7,701 nucleotides of DNA, from the NCBI GenBank assembly GCA_030425055.1, contig JAUHVN010000126.1, positions 1-7,701 of the forward strand, in the 5' to 3' direction. Positions 1 to 5,821 of this stretch are shown here, piece after piece; the first letter of the stretch is position 1, and each line of letters opens with the position of its first letter. The position numbers and the translations under genes were made by a program. The notes under the pieces were generated by a model. The model did no database searches and was not told the origin of the DNA. It saw nothing but the letters and a program-made list of their open reading frames with translations. This stretch comes from Actinomycetes bacterium. GTDB lineage: Bacteria > Actinomycetota > Actinomycetes > Actinomycetales > Microbacteriaceae.

Positions 1-1
1 G

Positions 2-673
2 ATGCCGCCGACCGAGCCCTCGATCGGCTTCGGCTACATCCGCAAGGGGGCCGAGCTCATCGTCGACGGCGCGCCGGAGGCATCCCTCGTCGCCAGCTTC
101 GTCGAGAAGCCCGACCTCGAGACGGCCAAGGAGTACTTCGCCGACCGCACCTACCTGTGGAACGCCGGCATGTTCATCTCGAGAGCCGACGTCCTGCTCG
201 GTGAGATCGCCGAGCAGGAGCCCCAGCTCTACGCGGGCCTGATGGACCTCGCCGAGGCGTGGGACGACCGCGAGCAGCGGGGGCCGGTCGTCGACCGCGT
301 GTGGCCGACCCTCACGAAGGTGGCCATCGACTACTCGGTCGCCGAGCCCGCGGCGCAGCGGGGCAGGCTCGCCGTCGTGCCCGGCCACTTCGACTGGGAC
401 GACGTCGGCGACTTCGCGAGCCTGGCCAAGCTCAACTCGCATGGCCGCAAGAACGACCTCGCGATCCTGGGCGAGAACGCCCGCATCCTCTCGGATGCCG
501 CCAGCGGCATCGTCGTGAGCCAGACCGACCGCGTCATCAGCCTCATCGGCGTGCGCGACATCGTCGTGGTCGACACCGAGGACGCGCTGCTGGTGACCAC
601 GAGCGAGCACGCGCAGCGCGTGAAGGGCGTCGTGGACGCCCTCAAGCTCACGGGTCGGGGCGACGTCCTCTGA
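2..673 (+). CDS. manC: Mannose-1-phosphate guanylyltransferase, C-terminal part (5' end outside window)
   Basis: The visible 223 residues belong to a sugar-nucleotide transferase that makes GDP-mannose from mannose 1-phosphate and GTP, the cytoplasmic donor for mannosylated glycans and glycolipids. Visible motifs, counted from the first in-window Met: PPTEPSIGFGYI (2-13), which matches the family's internal P-T-x-P-x-x-G-[YF]-G-Y-I segment, so this Met is not the start; FVEKPD (33-38), whose Lys contacts the sugar phosphate in the family; WNAGMF (53-58); AIDYSVAEPA (108-117); and HFDWDDVGDF (129-138). The chain ends with a short beta-rich tail and a TGA stop, without the extra isomerase domain of bifunctional enzymes, so it is probably the single-domain type. 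It is the gene next to the first BMP lipoprotein; the functions are unrelated and co-transcription is not implied. Family assignment is secure; the exact sugar specificity is inferred from the motifs. Confidence 0.9.
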   Translation: MPPTEPSIGFGYIRKGAELIVDGAPEASLVASFVEKPDLETAKEYFADRTYLWNAGMFISRADVLLGEIAEQEPQLYAGLMDLAEAWDDREQRGPVVDRVWPTLTKVAIDYSVAEPAAQRGRLAVVPGHFDWDDVGDFASLAKLNSHGRKNDLAILGENARILSDAASGIVVSQTDRVISLIGVRDIVVVDTEDALLVTTSEHAQRVKGVVDALKLTGRGDVL

Positions 674-748
674 TACGGACGTATTGCGGCTTTGTAACCA
701 TTCGTGCGCACGACCGCTCTCGACATGCGTCGCGGGCGTCACACGGGG

Positions 749-754
749 TAACTT
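749..754 (+). promoter_or_regulatory. Possible -10 element for the first BMP lipoprotein gene
   Basis: TAACTT fits the TANNNT -10 pattern of actinobacterial housekeeping promoters and lies 56 bp before the GTG start at 810. No convincing -35 is at the right distance: TCGACA (720-725) is a good hexamer, but the 23-bp spacer is too long. A transcript starting here would begin at about 760, just before the hairpin at 766-782. The rest of the 674-809 gap shows nothing else recognisable. Confidence 0.25.
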
Positions 755-765
755 CTCACACGGCG

Positions 766-794
766 CCCGCGAAGTCCGCGGGTTTCTTCCCTTT
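766..794 (+). terminator. Terminator-like hairpin in the 674-809 gap (manC terminator or leader attenuator)
   Basis: Perfect 6-bp inverted repeat CCCGCG (766-771) / CGCGGG (777-782) with a 5-nt loop AAGTC, followed by a T-rich run, TTTCTTCCCTTT (783-794, 8 T of 12). This is the form of a short intrinsic terminator. It lies 93 bp past the manC stop and only 27 bp before the GTG of the lipoprotein gene, so it could end manC transcription, or attenuate the lipoprotein transcript if that starts upstream. The sequence alone does not decide. Confidence 0.5.
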
Positions 795-800
795 GCACGT

Positions 801-805
801 GGAGG
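801..805 (+). promoter_or_regulatory. Shine-Dalgarno GGAGG fixing the GTG start of BMP1
   Basis: GGAGG sits 4 nt before the GTG at 810, slightly close but the only strong ribosome-binding site in the region. It selects the GTG that begins a normal lipoprotein signal peptide, over the longer in-frame TTG at 684, which would put 42 unrelated residues before the signal peptide. Confidence 0.75.
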
Positions 806-809
806 CACA

Positions 810-1916
810 GTGACCACCATCTCGACCCGCAAGCGGCTGCTCGCCGGCCTCGTCGCCGCGACCACCGCCGTCGCCCTCGCCGGCTGCGCGTCGGCGCCCG
901 AAGCCACCCCGACCGAGACCGAGGCCGGTGGCGGCGCCATCGACGGCTTCATGCCGTGCATGGTCTCCGACGCGGGCGGTTTCGACGACAAGTCGTTCAA
1001 CCAGCTCGGCTACGAGGGCCTGGAGCGCGCCGCCGATGAGCTCGGCGTCGACTTCCTCGCCGTCGAGTCCAGCTCGGAGTCGGACTACGCGCCGAACCTG
1101 ACGAGCCTCGTCGACCAGGGCTGCACGCTCATCATCACCGTCGGCTTCGCGCTCGCGTCGGCCGCCGGCGAGTCCGCCGCGCAGAACCCCGACGTCGAGT
1201 ACGTCTCGATCGACGACGTCGTGGACAACGACTTCGACGGCACGACCGACTCGCCCAACATCAAGCCGATCATCTTCGACACCGCGCAGGCCGCGTTCCT
1301 CGCCGGCTACGCCTCGGCGTCGTACTCGACGGCCAAGAAGGTGGGCACCTTCGGTGGCATGAACTTCCCGACCGTCTCGATCTTCATGGACGGCTTCAAG
1401 CAGGGTGTCGAGTACTGGAACGCCGAGATGGGCGACAGCGTCGAGGTCCTCGGCTGGGACGGCACCGACGGTGTCTTCACCGGTGGCTTCGAGGCCAACC
1501 AGGACGCGATCAACGCCGCGCAGGGCCTCGTCGACCAGGGTGTCGACGTGCTGCTGCCGGTCGGTGGCCCGATCTACCAGAGCGCCGCTTCGGTGATCCG
1601 CTCGTCGGGTCGTGACATCGCGCTGCTCGGTGTCGACGCCGACGTGTTCGAGACCGACCCGAGCGTCGGCGACCTCCTGCTCACCTCCATCCGCAAGCTC
1701 ATCGACGTCGGCGTGTACGACGCGGTGACCGCGGCCGGCATGGGCGAGTTCGACGCCACCCCGTTCGTGGGCACGCTCGAGAACGAGGGCGTGGGCCTCG
1801 CACCGTTCCACGACTTCGAGTCGCTCGTCTCGCCCGACCTGCAGGGTGAGCTCGACGCGATCGCCGCGGGCATCATCGACGGGTCGATCCCCGTGACGTC
1901 CTACCTGGCGGAGTAA
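810..1916 (+). CDS. BMP/PnrA-family nucleoside-binding lipoprotein (BMP1)
   Basis: This 368-aa protein is the extracytoplasmic substrate-binding component of a BMP-type ABC importer; characterised family members (PnrA, BmpA) bind purine nucleosides. It has a positively charged N-terminus (RKR 7-9), a hydrophobic segment and the lipobox LAGC with lipidated Cys26, then an acidic/Thr-rich linker to about residue 44. The binding domain keeps the family signature DDKSFN (59-64), VGFALA (111-116), FDTAQAAFLAGY (156-167), GTFGG (179-183), GVDAD (274-278) and TSIRK (292-296). By analogy with PnrA, Asp276 and Lys296 would contact the nucleoside, with Phe63 stacking on the base. The start is GTG 810, behind GGAGG. 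Two further cysteines (50 and 105) could form a disulfide. Strong hairpins flank the gene, so it is probably monocistronic; in related actinobacteria such a gene is normally followed directly by its ABC ATPase, which here lies 5.3 kb away. Confidence 0.93.
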   Translation: MTTISTRKRLLAGLVAATTAVALAGCASAPEATPTETEAGGGAIDGFMPCMVSDAGGFDDKSFNQLGYEGLERAADELGVDFLAVESSSESDYAPNLTSLVDQGCTLIITVGFALASAAGESAAQNPDVEYVSIDDVVDNDFDGTTDSPNIKPIIFDTAQAAFLAGYASASYSTAKKVGTFGGMNFPTVSIFMDGFKQGVEYWNAEMGDSVEVLGWDGTDGVFTGGFEANQDAINAAQGLVDQGVDVLLPVGGPIYQSAASVIRSSGRDIALLGVDADVFETDPSVGDLLLTSIRKLIDVGVYDAVTAAGMGEFDATPFVGTLENEGVGLAPFHDFESLVSPDLQGELDAIAAGIIDGSIPVTSYLAE

Positions 1917-1930
1917 GTCTCCATCACCAC

Positions 1931-1964
1931 CTGAGGGCGGTCGGCGAAAGCCGGCCGCCCTCAG
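1931..1964 (+). terminator. Strong hairpin terminator after BMP1
   Basis: The arms at 1931-1945 and 1950-1964 pair over 15 bp with a single U-G wobble and enclose a GAAA tetraloop of the stable GNRA type. It begins 14 bp after the BMP1 stop. The following bases (CGTGTCCC) are not a U tract, so it may end transcription in the U-less manner common in high-GC actinobacteria, or protect the mRNA 3' end. It separates BMP1 from the next operon. Confidence 0.85.
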
Positions 1965-1989
1965 CGTGTCCCGGGCGCGTGGTGTTCGG

Positions 1990-2017
1990 TTGTCAGGGGA
2001 GAGGGAAGAGGTATAAC
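1990..2017 (+). promoter_or_regulatory. Near-consensus sigma-70-type promoter for the BMP2-phosphorylase-deaminase operon
   Basis: TTGTCA (-35, 1990-1995; 5 of 6 consensus bases) and TATAAC (-10, 2012-2017; 5 of 6) are separated by 16 bp of purine-rich spacer. Such a close match stands out in this GC-rich sequence. Transcription would start near 2024, giving a leader of about 55 nt before the start codon at 2079. Confidence 0.78.
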
Positions 2018-2037
2018 ATCAGACCGCATCGGCTGAT
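2018..2037 (+). promoter_or_regulatory. Inverted repeat at the transcription start, candidate operator or 5' mRNA hairpin
   Basis: ATCAG (2018-2022) and CTGAT (2033-2037) enclose CCG-CAT-CGG (2024-2032), so the strand can fold into an 8-bp stem with one bulged A at 2023. It abuts the -10 hexamer and spans the expected start site, where a repressor would block initiation. The nearby GntR regulator is the obvious candidate partner, but this is inference. Confidence 0.4.
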
Positions 2038-2078
2038 CCGAACAGTCGTGCCCCTCGACACAGACAAGGACGTCAGTG

Positions 2079-3176
2079 ATGACACGCACACCCGCCTTCG
2101 CGACCTTCGCGGCGCTCGCCGCGGTGACCGCCGCCGTCCTCTCGGGCTGCGCGAGCGCTCCTGACGAGAGCGCACCCACCGCGGCCGGAATCGACTTCGA
2201 GCCTTGCGCCGTCGCCGACCTGACCGGGTTCGATGACCGCGACTTCAACCAGCTCACCTATGAAGGCGTCGAGGCGGCCGCTGACCAGCTGGGCGTCGAC
2301 GCCCGCGGCGCCGAGCCCGCGACCGAGGACCAGTACGACGGCAGCATCAACGCCCTGGTCGCCGAGGGCTGCGACTTCATCGTCACCGTCGGCTTCGCGT
2401 TGGCGAACGCCACGCGCGACGTGGCGCAGGTCTCCACCGACGTCGACTTCGCGCTCATCGACAGCGTGGTCACCGACGACGACTTCGCCGTGATCGAGCT
2501 CGACAACGTCAAGCCCGTCCTCTTCGACACCGCCCAGGCGGCCGCGCTGGCCGGCTATCTCGCCGCAGGCACGTCCGAGACCGGGGTAGTGGGCGTCTTC
2601 GGCGGGATGCCGTTCCCGTCCGTCACCGTGTTCCTCGACGGCTTCGTCGACGGCGTCGCCTACTACAACGAGGTGCACGACACGTCGGTGACGGTGCTCG
2701 GCTGGGACAAGAACGCCCAGAACGGGCTGTTCGTCGGCAACTTCGACGACCAGATCGCGGCGCGCACGATCACCGATGCGCTCCTCGATCAGCAGGCCGA
2801 CGTCATCATGCCCGTCGCAGGCACGCTCGTCGAGGCCTCGGGGACGGCTATCCGCGAGCGTGACGCATCGGCGGCCCTCATCGGCGTCAACAGCGACGCC
2901 TACGTCGCCGTGCCGTCGCTGGCAGATCTGTTCCTCACGAGCGTCATGAAGAACCTCACCACCGCGGCCGAAGAGGTCACCCTGGAAGCCGCTGCCGGAG
3001 AGTTCTCGAACACGCCGTACGTCGGCACGCTCGAGAACGAGGGAGTCGCGATCGCGCCGCTGCACGACTGGGAGTCGGTGGTCGACCCGGCGCTGTGGGA
3101 TGAGGTGCAGCAGCTGCAGACCGACATCATCGACGGCTCGTTCGTCGTCGAGTCGCCGTCGTCGCCGCAGGCGTGA
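2079..3176 (+). CDS. Second, diverged BMP/PnrA-family substrate-binding lipoprotein (BMP2)
   Basis: A 365-aa tandem paralogue of BMP1, by eye about half identical through the binding domain. It starts with a hydrophobic signal and the lipobox LSGC (lipidated Cys24). AAGGA at 2066-2070 gives 8-nt spacing to ATG 2079; an overlapping in-frame GTG at 2076 would add one residue. It shares FNQL (56-59), VTVGFALAN (102-110), FDTAQAAALAGY (149-160), FGGMPFPSV (174-182), GTLENEGV (316-323) and TSVMK (287-291, with Lys291). It differs where the family contacts ligand: DDRDFN (52-57) replaces DDKSFN, and GVN (269-271) replaces GVD, losing the acidic residue that binds the ribose hydroxyls in PnrA. A non-lipid Cys pair (43 and 98) matches BMP1. 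It is the first gene of an operon with two nucleoside-processing enzymes, suggesting it delivers their substrate, perhaps through the ABC importer that starts at 7228. The ligand is unknown. Confidence 0.92.
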   Translation: MTRTPAFATFAALAAVTAAVLSGCASAPDESAPTAAGIDFEPCAVADLTGFDDRDFNQLTYEGVEAAADQLGVDARGAEPATEDQYDGSINALVAEGCDFIVTVGFALANATRDVAQVSTDVDFALIDSVVTDDDFAVIELDNVKPVLFDTAQAAALAGYLAAGTSETGVVGVFGGMPFPSVTVFLDGFVDGVAYYNEVHDTSVTVLGWDKNAQNGLFVGNFDDQIAARTITDALLDQQADVIMPVAGTLVEASGTAIRERDASAALIGVNSDAYVAVPSLADLFLTSVMKNLTTAAEEVTLEAAAGEFSNTPYVGTLENEGVAIAPLHDWESVVDPALWDEVQQLQTDIIDGSFVVESPSSPQA

Positions 3177-3219
3177 CCGGCACCGCCCCACGAACGCCAC
3201 GACTGAGAAGAGAGAGTAC

Positions 3220-3987
3220 ATGAGCACCATCGTCGACAAGAGCGCCGTCGGCGTCTCCGAGCGGCAGTTCCACATCGGCATCGCACCGGGCGAGGTGTCG
3301 ACCGTGGCCCTGCTTCCCGGTGACCCGTTCCGCGTGCCGCTCATCGCCGAGTTCCTGACCGACGTGAAGACGGTCGCGCACAACCGCGAGCACCTCACGA
3401 TGACCGGGTACTACAAGGGCCGCCACATCACGGCGACGTCGACGGGCATGGGATGCCCGTCCACCGCGATCGCGGTCGAGGAGCTCATCCGCGTCGGTGT
3501 CACGTCGTTCATCCGGGTCGGCTCGTCGGCCGGACTGCAGGAGGGCGTGCGTCCCGGCGATCTGCTCGTCAGCGAGGCGTCGCTGCGCAACGACGGCACG
3601 ACGGCGGCCTACGCACGTGTCGGCTACCCGGCGGTCCCCGACCTCGAGATCACGGCCGAACTCGCGCGTGTGGCTCGCGAGCTGACCGCCGGCACCGAGG
3701 CATCCGTCCACACCGGCATCAGCGTGAGCGACGACGCGTTCTACGCCGAGACGCCCGAGTGGATCTCGGAGCTGCACGACCTGGGCATCCTCAACGTCGA
3801 GATGGAGGCGTCGGCGCTCTACGTGGTCGCACGCCTGCGCGGCGTGCGCGCGGGCATGATCTGCTCGACCTCGAGCAATCTCTACGACGGAGCCAGCCTG
3901 TACTCCGGCACGGCCGATGCACTGAAGGCGGGGTGGCGCCGCAGCATCGAAGCGGCGCTCGAGACCGCCGTCAGCCTCGAGCTGTAG
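3220..3987 (+). CDS. NP-I family nucleoside phosphorylase (Udp/DeoD-like)
   Basis: A 255-aa cytoplasmic enzyme of the family that cleaves nucleosides with phosphate to base plus (deoxy)ribose 1-phosphate. Visible: LLPGDPFR (31-38) and Arg56 for phosphate binding, STGMGCPS (74-81), IRVGSSAG (98-105) with the phosphate Arg99 and Ser102 at the Udp Thr94 position, FY (174-175) of the base pocket, and VEMEA (193-197), whose Met195 and Glu196 hold the ribose. ATG 3220 follows a purine tract (GAGAAGAGAGAG); an upstream in-frame start at 3100 would lie inside BMP2. The length is normal. Specificity is unclear. Where Udp has FYPGQERY this protein has FYAETPEW, losing the uracil-binding Gln and Arg; where DeoD has the catalytic SD of TVSDHI it has SSN (218-220). 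It lies 43 nt after BMP2 and 4 nt before the deaminase. Databases may call it uridine or purine-nucleoside phosphorylase; the sequence supports neither firmly. Confidence 0.88.
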   Translation: MSTIVDKSAVGVSERQFHIGIAPGEVSTVALLPGDPFRVPLIAEFLTDVKTVAHNREHLTMTGYYKGRHITATSTGMGCPSTAIAVEELIRVGVTSFIRVGSSAGLQEGVRPGDLLVSEASLRNDGTTAAYARVGYPAVPDLEITAELARVARELTAGTEASVHTGISVSDDAFYAETPEWISELHDLGILNVEMEASALYVVARLRGVRAGMICSTSSNLYDGASLYSGTADALKAGWRRSIEAALETAVSLEL

Positions 3988-3991
3988 TCGG

Positions 3992-4969
3992 ATGCTCGTC
4001 AACCTGCACACGCATCTCGAGGGACGCATTCGCCCCTCGACAGCCGCGGAGCTCGCCGCTGAAGCGGGGGTGCTCGAACCGGACGGTGGGTGGGAGCGGG
4101 CACTCGAACTGGAGGGGCCGGCCGACCTGACCGTCTACCTGGCGAAGGTCGCGGCGAGCTACCCTCTGCTGCGCAGTCCTCACGCGCTCGAGCGCGTCGC
4201 GCGCGAAGCGGTCGAGGACGCCGCGGCGTCGGGCCAGGACTATCTCGAGGTCCGCTTCGGTCCCGCGACGCACGTTGACACCGAGCACGGACTCGACGAC
4301 GCGATCGCCGCCGTCGCCCGCGGACTCGCAGACGGTGCAGCCACGTCGGGCACCGCGGCGGGCGCCGTCGTCGCGGCGCTGCGGCATCACGACGCAGACA
4401 CGAACGTGCGGGTCGCGCATGCCGCCGCGCGGCACGCGGGGTCGGGAGTCGTCGGGTTCGACCTCGCCGGCGACGAGCTGCGGCATCCCGACATCGCGCC
4501 GTACGCGTCGGCGTTCCAGGTGGCGCGCGCCGCCGGTCTCGGTCTGACGTGCCACGCCGCCGAGGCGGCTCCCGCGGCAGCTGTGCGCGACGCGGTCGAC
4601 CTGCTCGGCGCAACCCGGATCGGCCACGGAGCCCACATGGCCGACGACGAGGAGGTCGTGCGATGGGCGGCCGGAGAAGGCGTGATCGTCGAGATCTGCC
4701 CGACGTCGAATTGGTATACCGGGGCGATCGCCGCGATCGAGCGGCATCCGTCCGTGCGTCTTCGCGAGGTCGGTGTGCCGCTGGTCCTGGGCGACGACAA
4801 CCCCGTTCAGACCGGGAGCGACCTCGCCGCCGAGCGGGTGCTGCTGGCGGAGCGCCTCGGGTGGGGGAGCGGCGACCTGCGCCGGCTCGACCAGGTCAGC
4901 GTGGAGGCGGCCTTCGCCGAACCCAGCGTCCGCTCTCGGCTGCGGGCTACGCTCCGGTCGACTGCTTGA
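3992..4969 (+). CDS. add: Adenosine deaminase family enzyme
   Basis: A 325-aa zinc-dependent amidohydrolase expected to replace the 6-amino group of adenosine or a related purine with oxygen. The metal ligands are present: HTHLEG (6-11; His6, His8), His188 in HAAE, and the Asp pair 268-269. Other active-site landmarks are DLAGDE (157-162), Glu191 as proton donor, RIGHG (209-213; His212) and CPTSN (236-240). All catalytic residues are intact, but two motifs are atypical: HAAE instead of HAGE, and GDDNPVQTG instead of the usual (S/T)DDP, with an extra Asn after the Asp pair. The substrate could therefore be adenosine, adenine, aminodeoxyfutalosine or another 6-aminopurine compound. ATG 3992 is 4 nt past the phosphorylase stop without a clear Shine-Dalgarno site, so translational coupling is likely. 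The last 23 bp overlap the convergent GntR gene, leaving no room for a terminator. With the phosphorylase it would turn adenosine into inosine and then hypoxanthine. Confidence 0.88.
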   Translation: MLVNLHTHLEGRIRPSTAAELAAEAGVLEPDGGWERALELEGPADLTVYLAKVAASYPLLRSPHALERVAREAVEDAAASGQDYLEVRFGPATHVDTEHGLDDAIAAVARGLADGAATSGTAAGAVVAALRHHDADTNVRVAHAAARHAGSGVVGFDLAGDELRHPDIAPYASAFQVARAAGLGLTCHAAEAAPAAAVRDAVDLLGATRIGHGAHMADDEEVVRWAAGEGVIVEICPTSNWYTGAIAAIERHPSVRLREVGVPLVLGDDNPVQTGSDLAAERVLLAERLGWGSGDLRRLDQVSVEAAFAEPSVRSRLRATLRSTA

Positions 4970-5729
4970 CGACGAGATGACCGATCGAAGGGACCACGGC
5001 GCACTTGGCGAGATAGAGGGTTCGGCCCTCGCTCTGCGCCGTCTGCGTGAGAACGAGCACCGGCGAGGTCGGGCTCACGCCGAGCTGACGTGCCCGGGTG
5101 GCGCCGGCGAGGTTGACGTCGAAACCGCACGACCCGGTGGTGACGGTGAGGCCGCCATCGAGGAGCTCGCGGAACAGTGTCCGGTCGCTCGTGTCCCCGC
5201 TGTCGACGATGCGCTCCAGCGCACGACCGAGCACCGAGTCGTCGTCGGCGGGCAGGTACTCCTGGATCAGCGCGATCGGCGTGCCGTCCTGCTCGATGAT
5301 CGCCTCGCGGAACCACATCTGCTGACCGTCGCGCATCGACAGGTGGTCGGAGGCGAAGTCGGTCGTCTCCTGTCGATCCAGCACCGTGGTGCGCACGTGG
5401 ACATCGGCATCGGAGCGGGTGAGCGCGAGATCCAGCGGCCGGAGCAGCTCGAGTCCGGGCAGCGACGCGTTCTCGGCGACGAATCGTCCCACTCCGCGTC
5501 GCGTGCGGATGAGACCGTCCTCCTCGAGCAGCATGAGCGCCTCGCGGACGACCGTGCGACTCACGTTGAGCGACGTCGCCAGCTCGGTCTCTCGGGGAAG
5601 CGCGCTGCCGAGGGCGAACACCCCGGCGCGGATGCCCTGCGAGATGCGCGAGTACACGGCCACGCGCAGCGGCACCCCCGGCGAGGTCAGCAGCGGCGTC
5701 TCGAGGTAGCGCGTCGACGACGTGGTCAC
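4947..5729 (-). CDS. GntR family transcriptional regulator with UTRA (HutC-type) ligand domain
   Basis: A 260-aa DNA-binding regulator. Residues about 20-84 form the GntR winged helix: LRVAVYSRI, then LPRETELATSLNVSRTVVREAL (44-65) as helix-turn-helix and GLIRTRRGVGRFV (72-84) as the wing. Residues about 95-255 resemble the UTRA fold: HVRTTVLDRQ, then MWFREAIIEQDGTPIALIQEYLP, a late EGRTLYLAKCAVV strand. In HutC-type relatives this domain binds a small-molecule inducer and releases DNA. The GTG start at 5729 follows GGGAGGG (5736-5742, read on the minus strand) at 6-nt spacing. It diverges from the MFS gene across 92 bp and converges on the deaminase. By family habit it probably controls its own divergent region, and by context also the promoter at 1990-2017; the inducer may be a nucleoside, base or sugar phosphate. 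The substrate and sense of regulation are not readable from the sequence. Confidence 0.88.
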   Translation of the reverse strand: MTTSSTRYLETPLLTSPGVPLRVAVYSRISQGIRAGVFALGSALPRETELATSLNVSRTVVREALMLLEEDGLIRTRRGVGRFVAENASLPGLELLRPLDLALTRSDADVHVRTTVLDRQETTDFASDHLSMRDGQQMWFREAIIEQDGTPIALIQEYLPADDDSVLGRALERIVDSGDTSDRTLFRELLDGGLTVTTGSCGFDVNLAGATRARQLGVSPTSPVLVLTQTAQSEGRTLYLAKCAVVPSIGHLVVKQSTGA

Positions 5730-5737
5730 CGGTCACC
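5724..5737 (+). repeat. Tandem heptamer GGTCACC x2 over the GntR start codon
   Basis: Two exact adjacent copies of GGTCACC (5724-5730 and 5731-5737) cover the GTG start and reach the ribosome-binding site of the regulator gene. It could be an autoregulatory protein site, or simply the sequence that sets up this start region. Evidence is limited to the repeat itself. Confidence 0.3.
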
Positions 5738-5750
5738 CTCCCGTGCGCGC

Positions 5751-5769
5751 CGCGCCGCGGACCGGCGCG
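5751..5769. promoter_or_regulatory. Inverted repeat in the GntR-MFS divergent intergenic region, candidate operator
   Basis: CGCGCCG (5751-5757) and CGGCGCG (5763-5769) form a perfect 7-bp inverted repeat around the 5-bp centre CGGAC, in the 92-bp gap 5730-5821 that must hold both divergent promoters. A GntR dimer site would be expected here. No confident -10/-35 pair was found for either gene; TACGGT (minus strand, 5794-5789) is the best loose -10 for the regulator. Such G/C-only repeats arise easily at this base composition. Confidence 0.35.
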
Positions 5770-5821
5770 AAGGACGCTTCAGCAGGCCACCGTATCGCAG
5801 TGAGGGACAAGGGATCCCGAC

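Noticed and set aside
684..809. Extended start (TTG 684) for BMP1
   Set aside because: It would add 42 residues without similarity before a complete lipoprotein signal peptide and has no ribosome-binding site, whereas GTG 810 has GGAGG.
2024..2078. Possible purine riboswitch in the BMP2 leader
   Set aside because: The leader is only about 55 nt and shows one small hairpin, too short for a known purine or PreQ1-type aptamer plus expression platform, and no conserved aptamer core is recognisable.
810..3176. The two adjacent BMP genes as a recent duplication or assembly artefact
   Set aside because: The proteins differ at about half of positions, have different leaders, starts and tails, and show no long shared DNA identity, so they are old paralogues or were acquired separately.
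2073..3398. Long minus-strand open frame opposite BMP2 and the phosphorylase start
   Set aside because: It spans two clear plus-strand genes, its product is repetitive in Val/Asp/Arg without a known fold, and no ribosome-binding site supports it.
4713..4720. Palindrome GGTATACC resembling half of a HutC-type GntR operator
   Set aside because: It lies within the Asn-Trp-Tyr-Thr codons next to the deaminase CPTSN motif, is not extended by the flanks, and is far from any promoter.
5811..5818. Perfect palindrome GGGATCCC just before the MFS start
   Set aside because: It overlaps the AAGGG ribosome-binding site and is only 8 bp, so it is readily explained by that site and chance.
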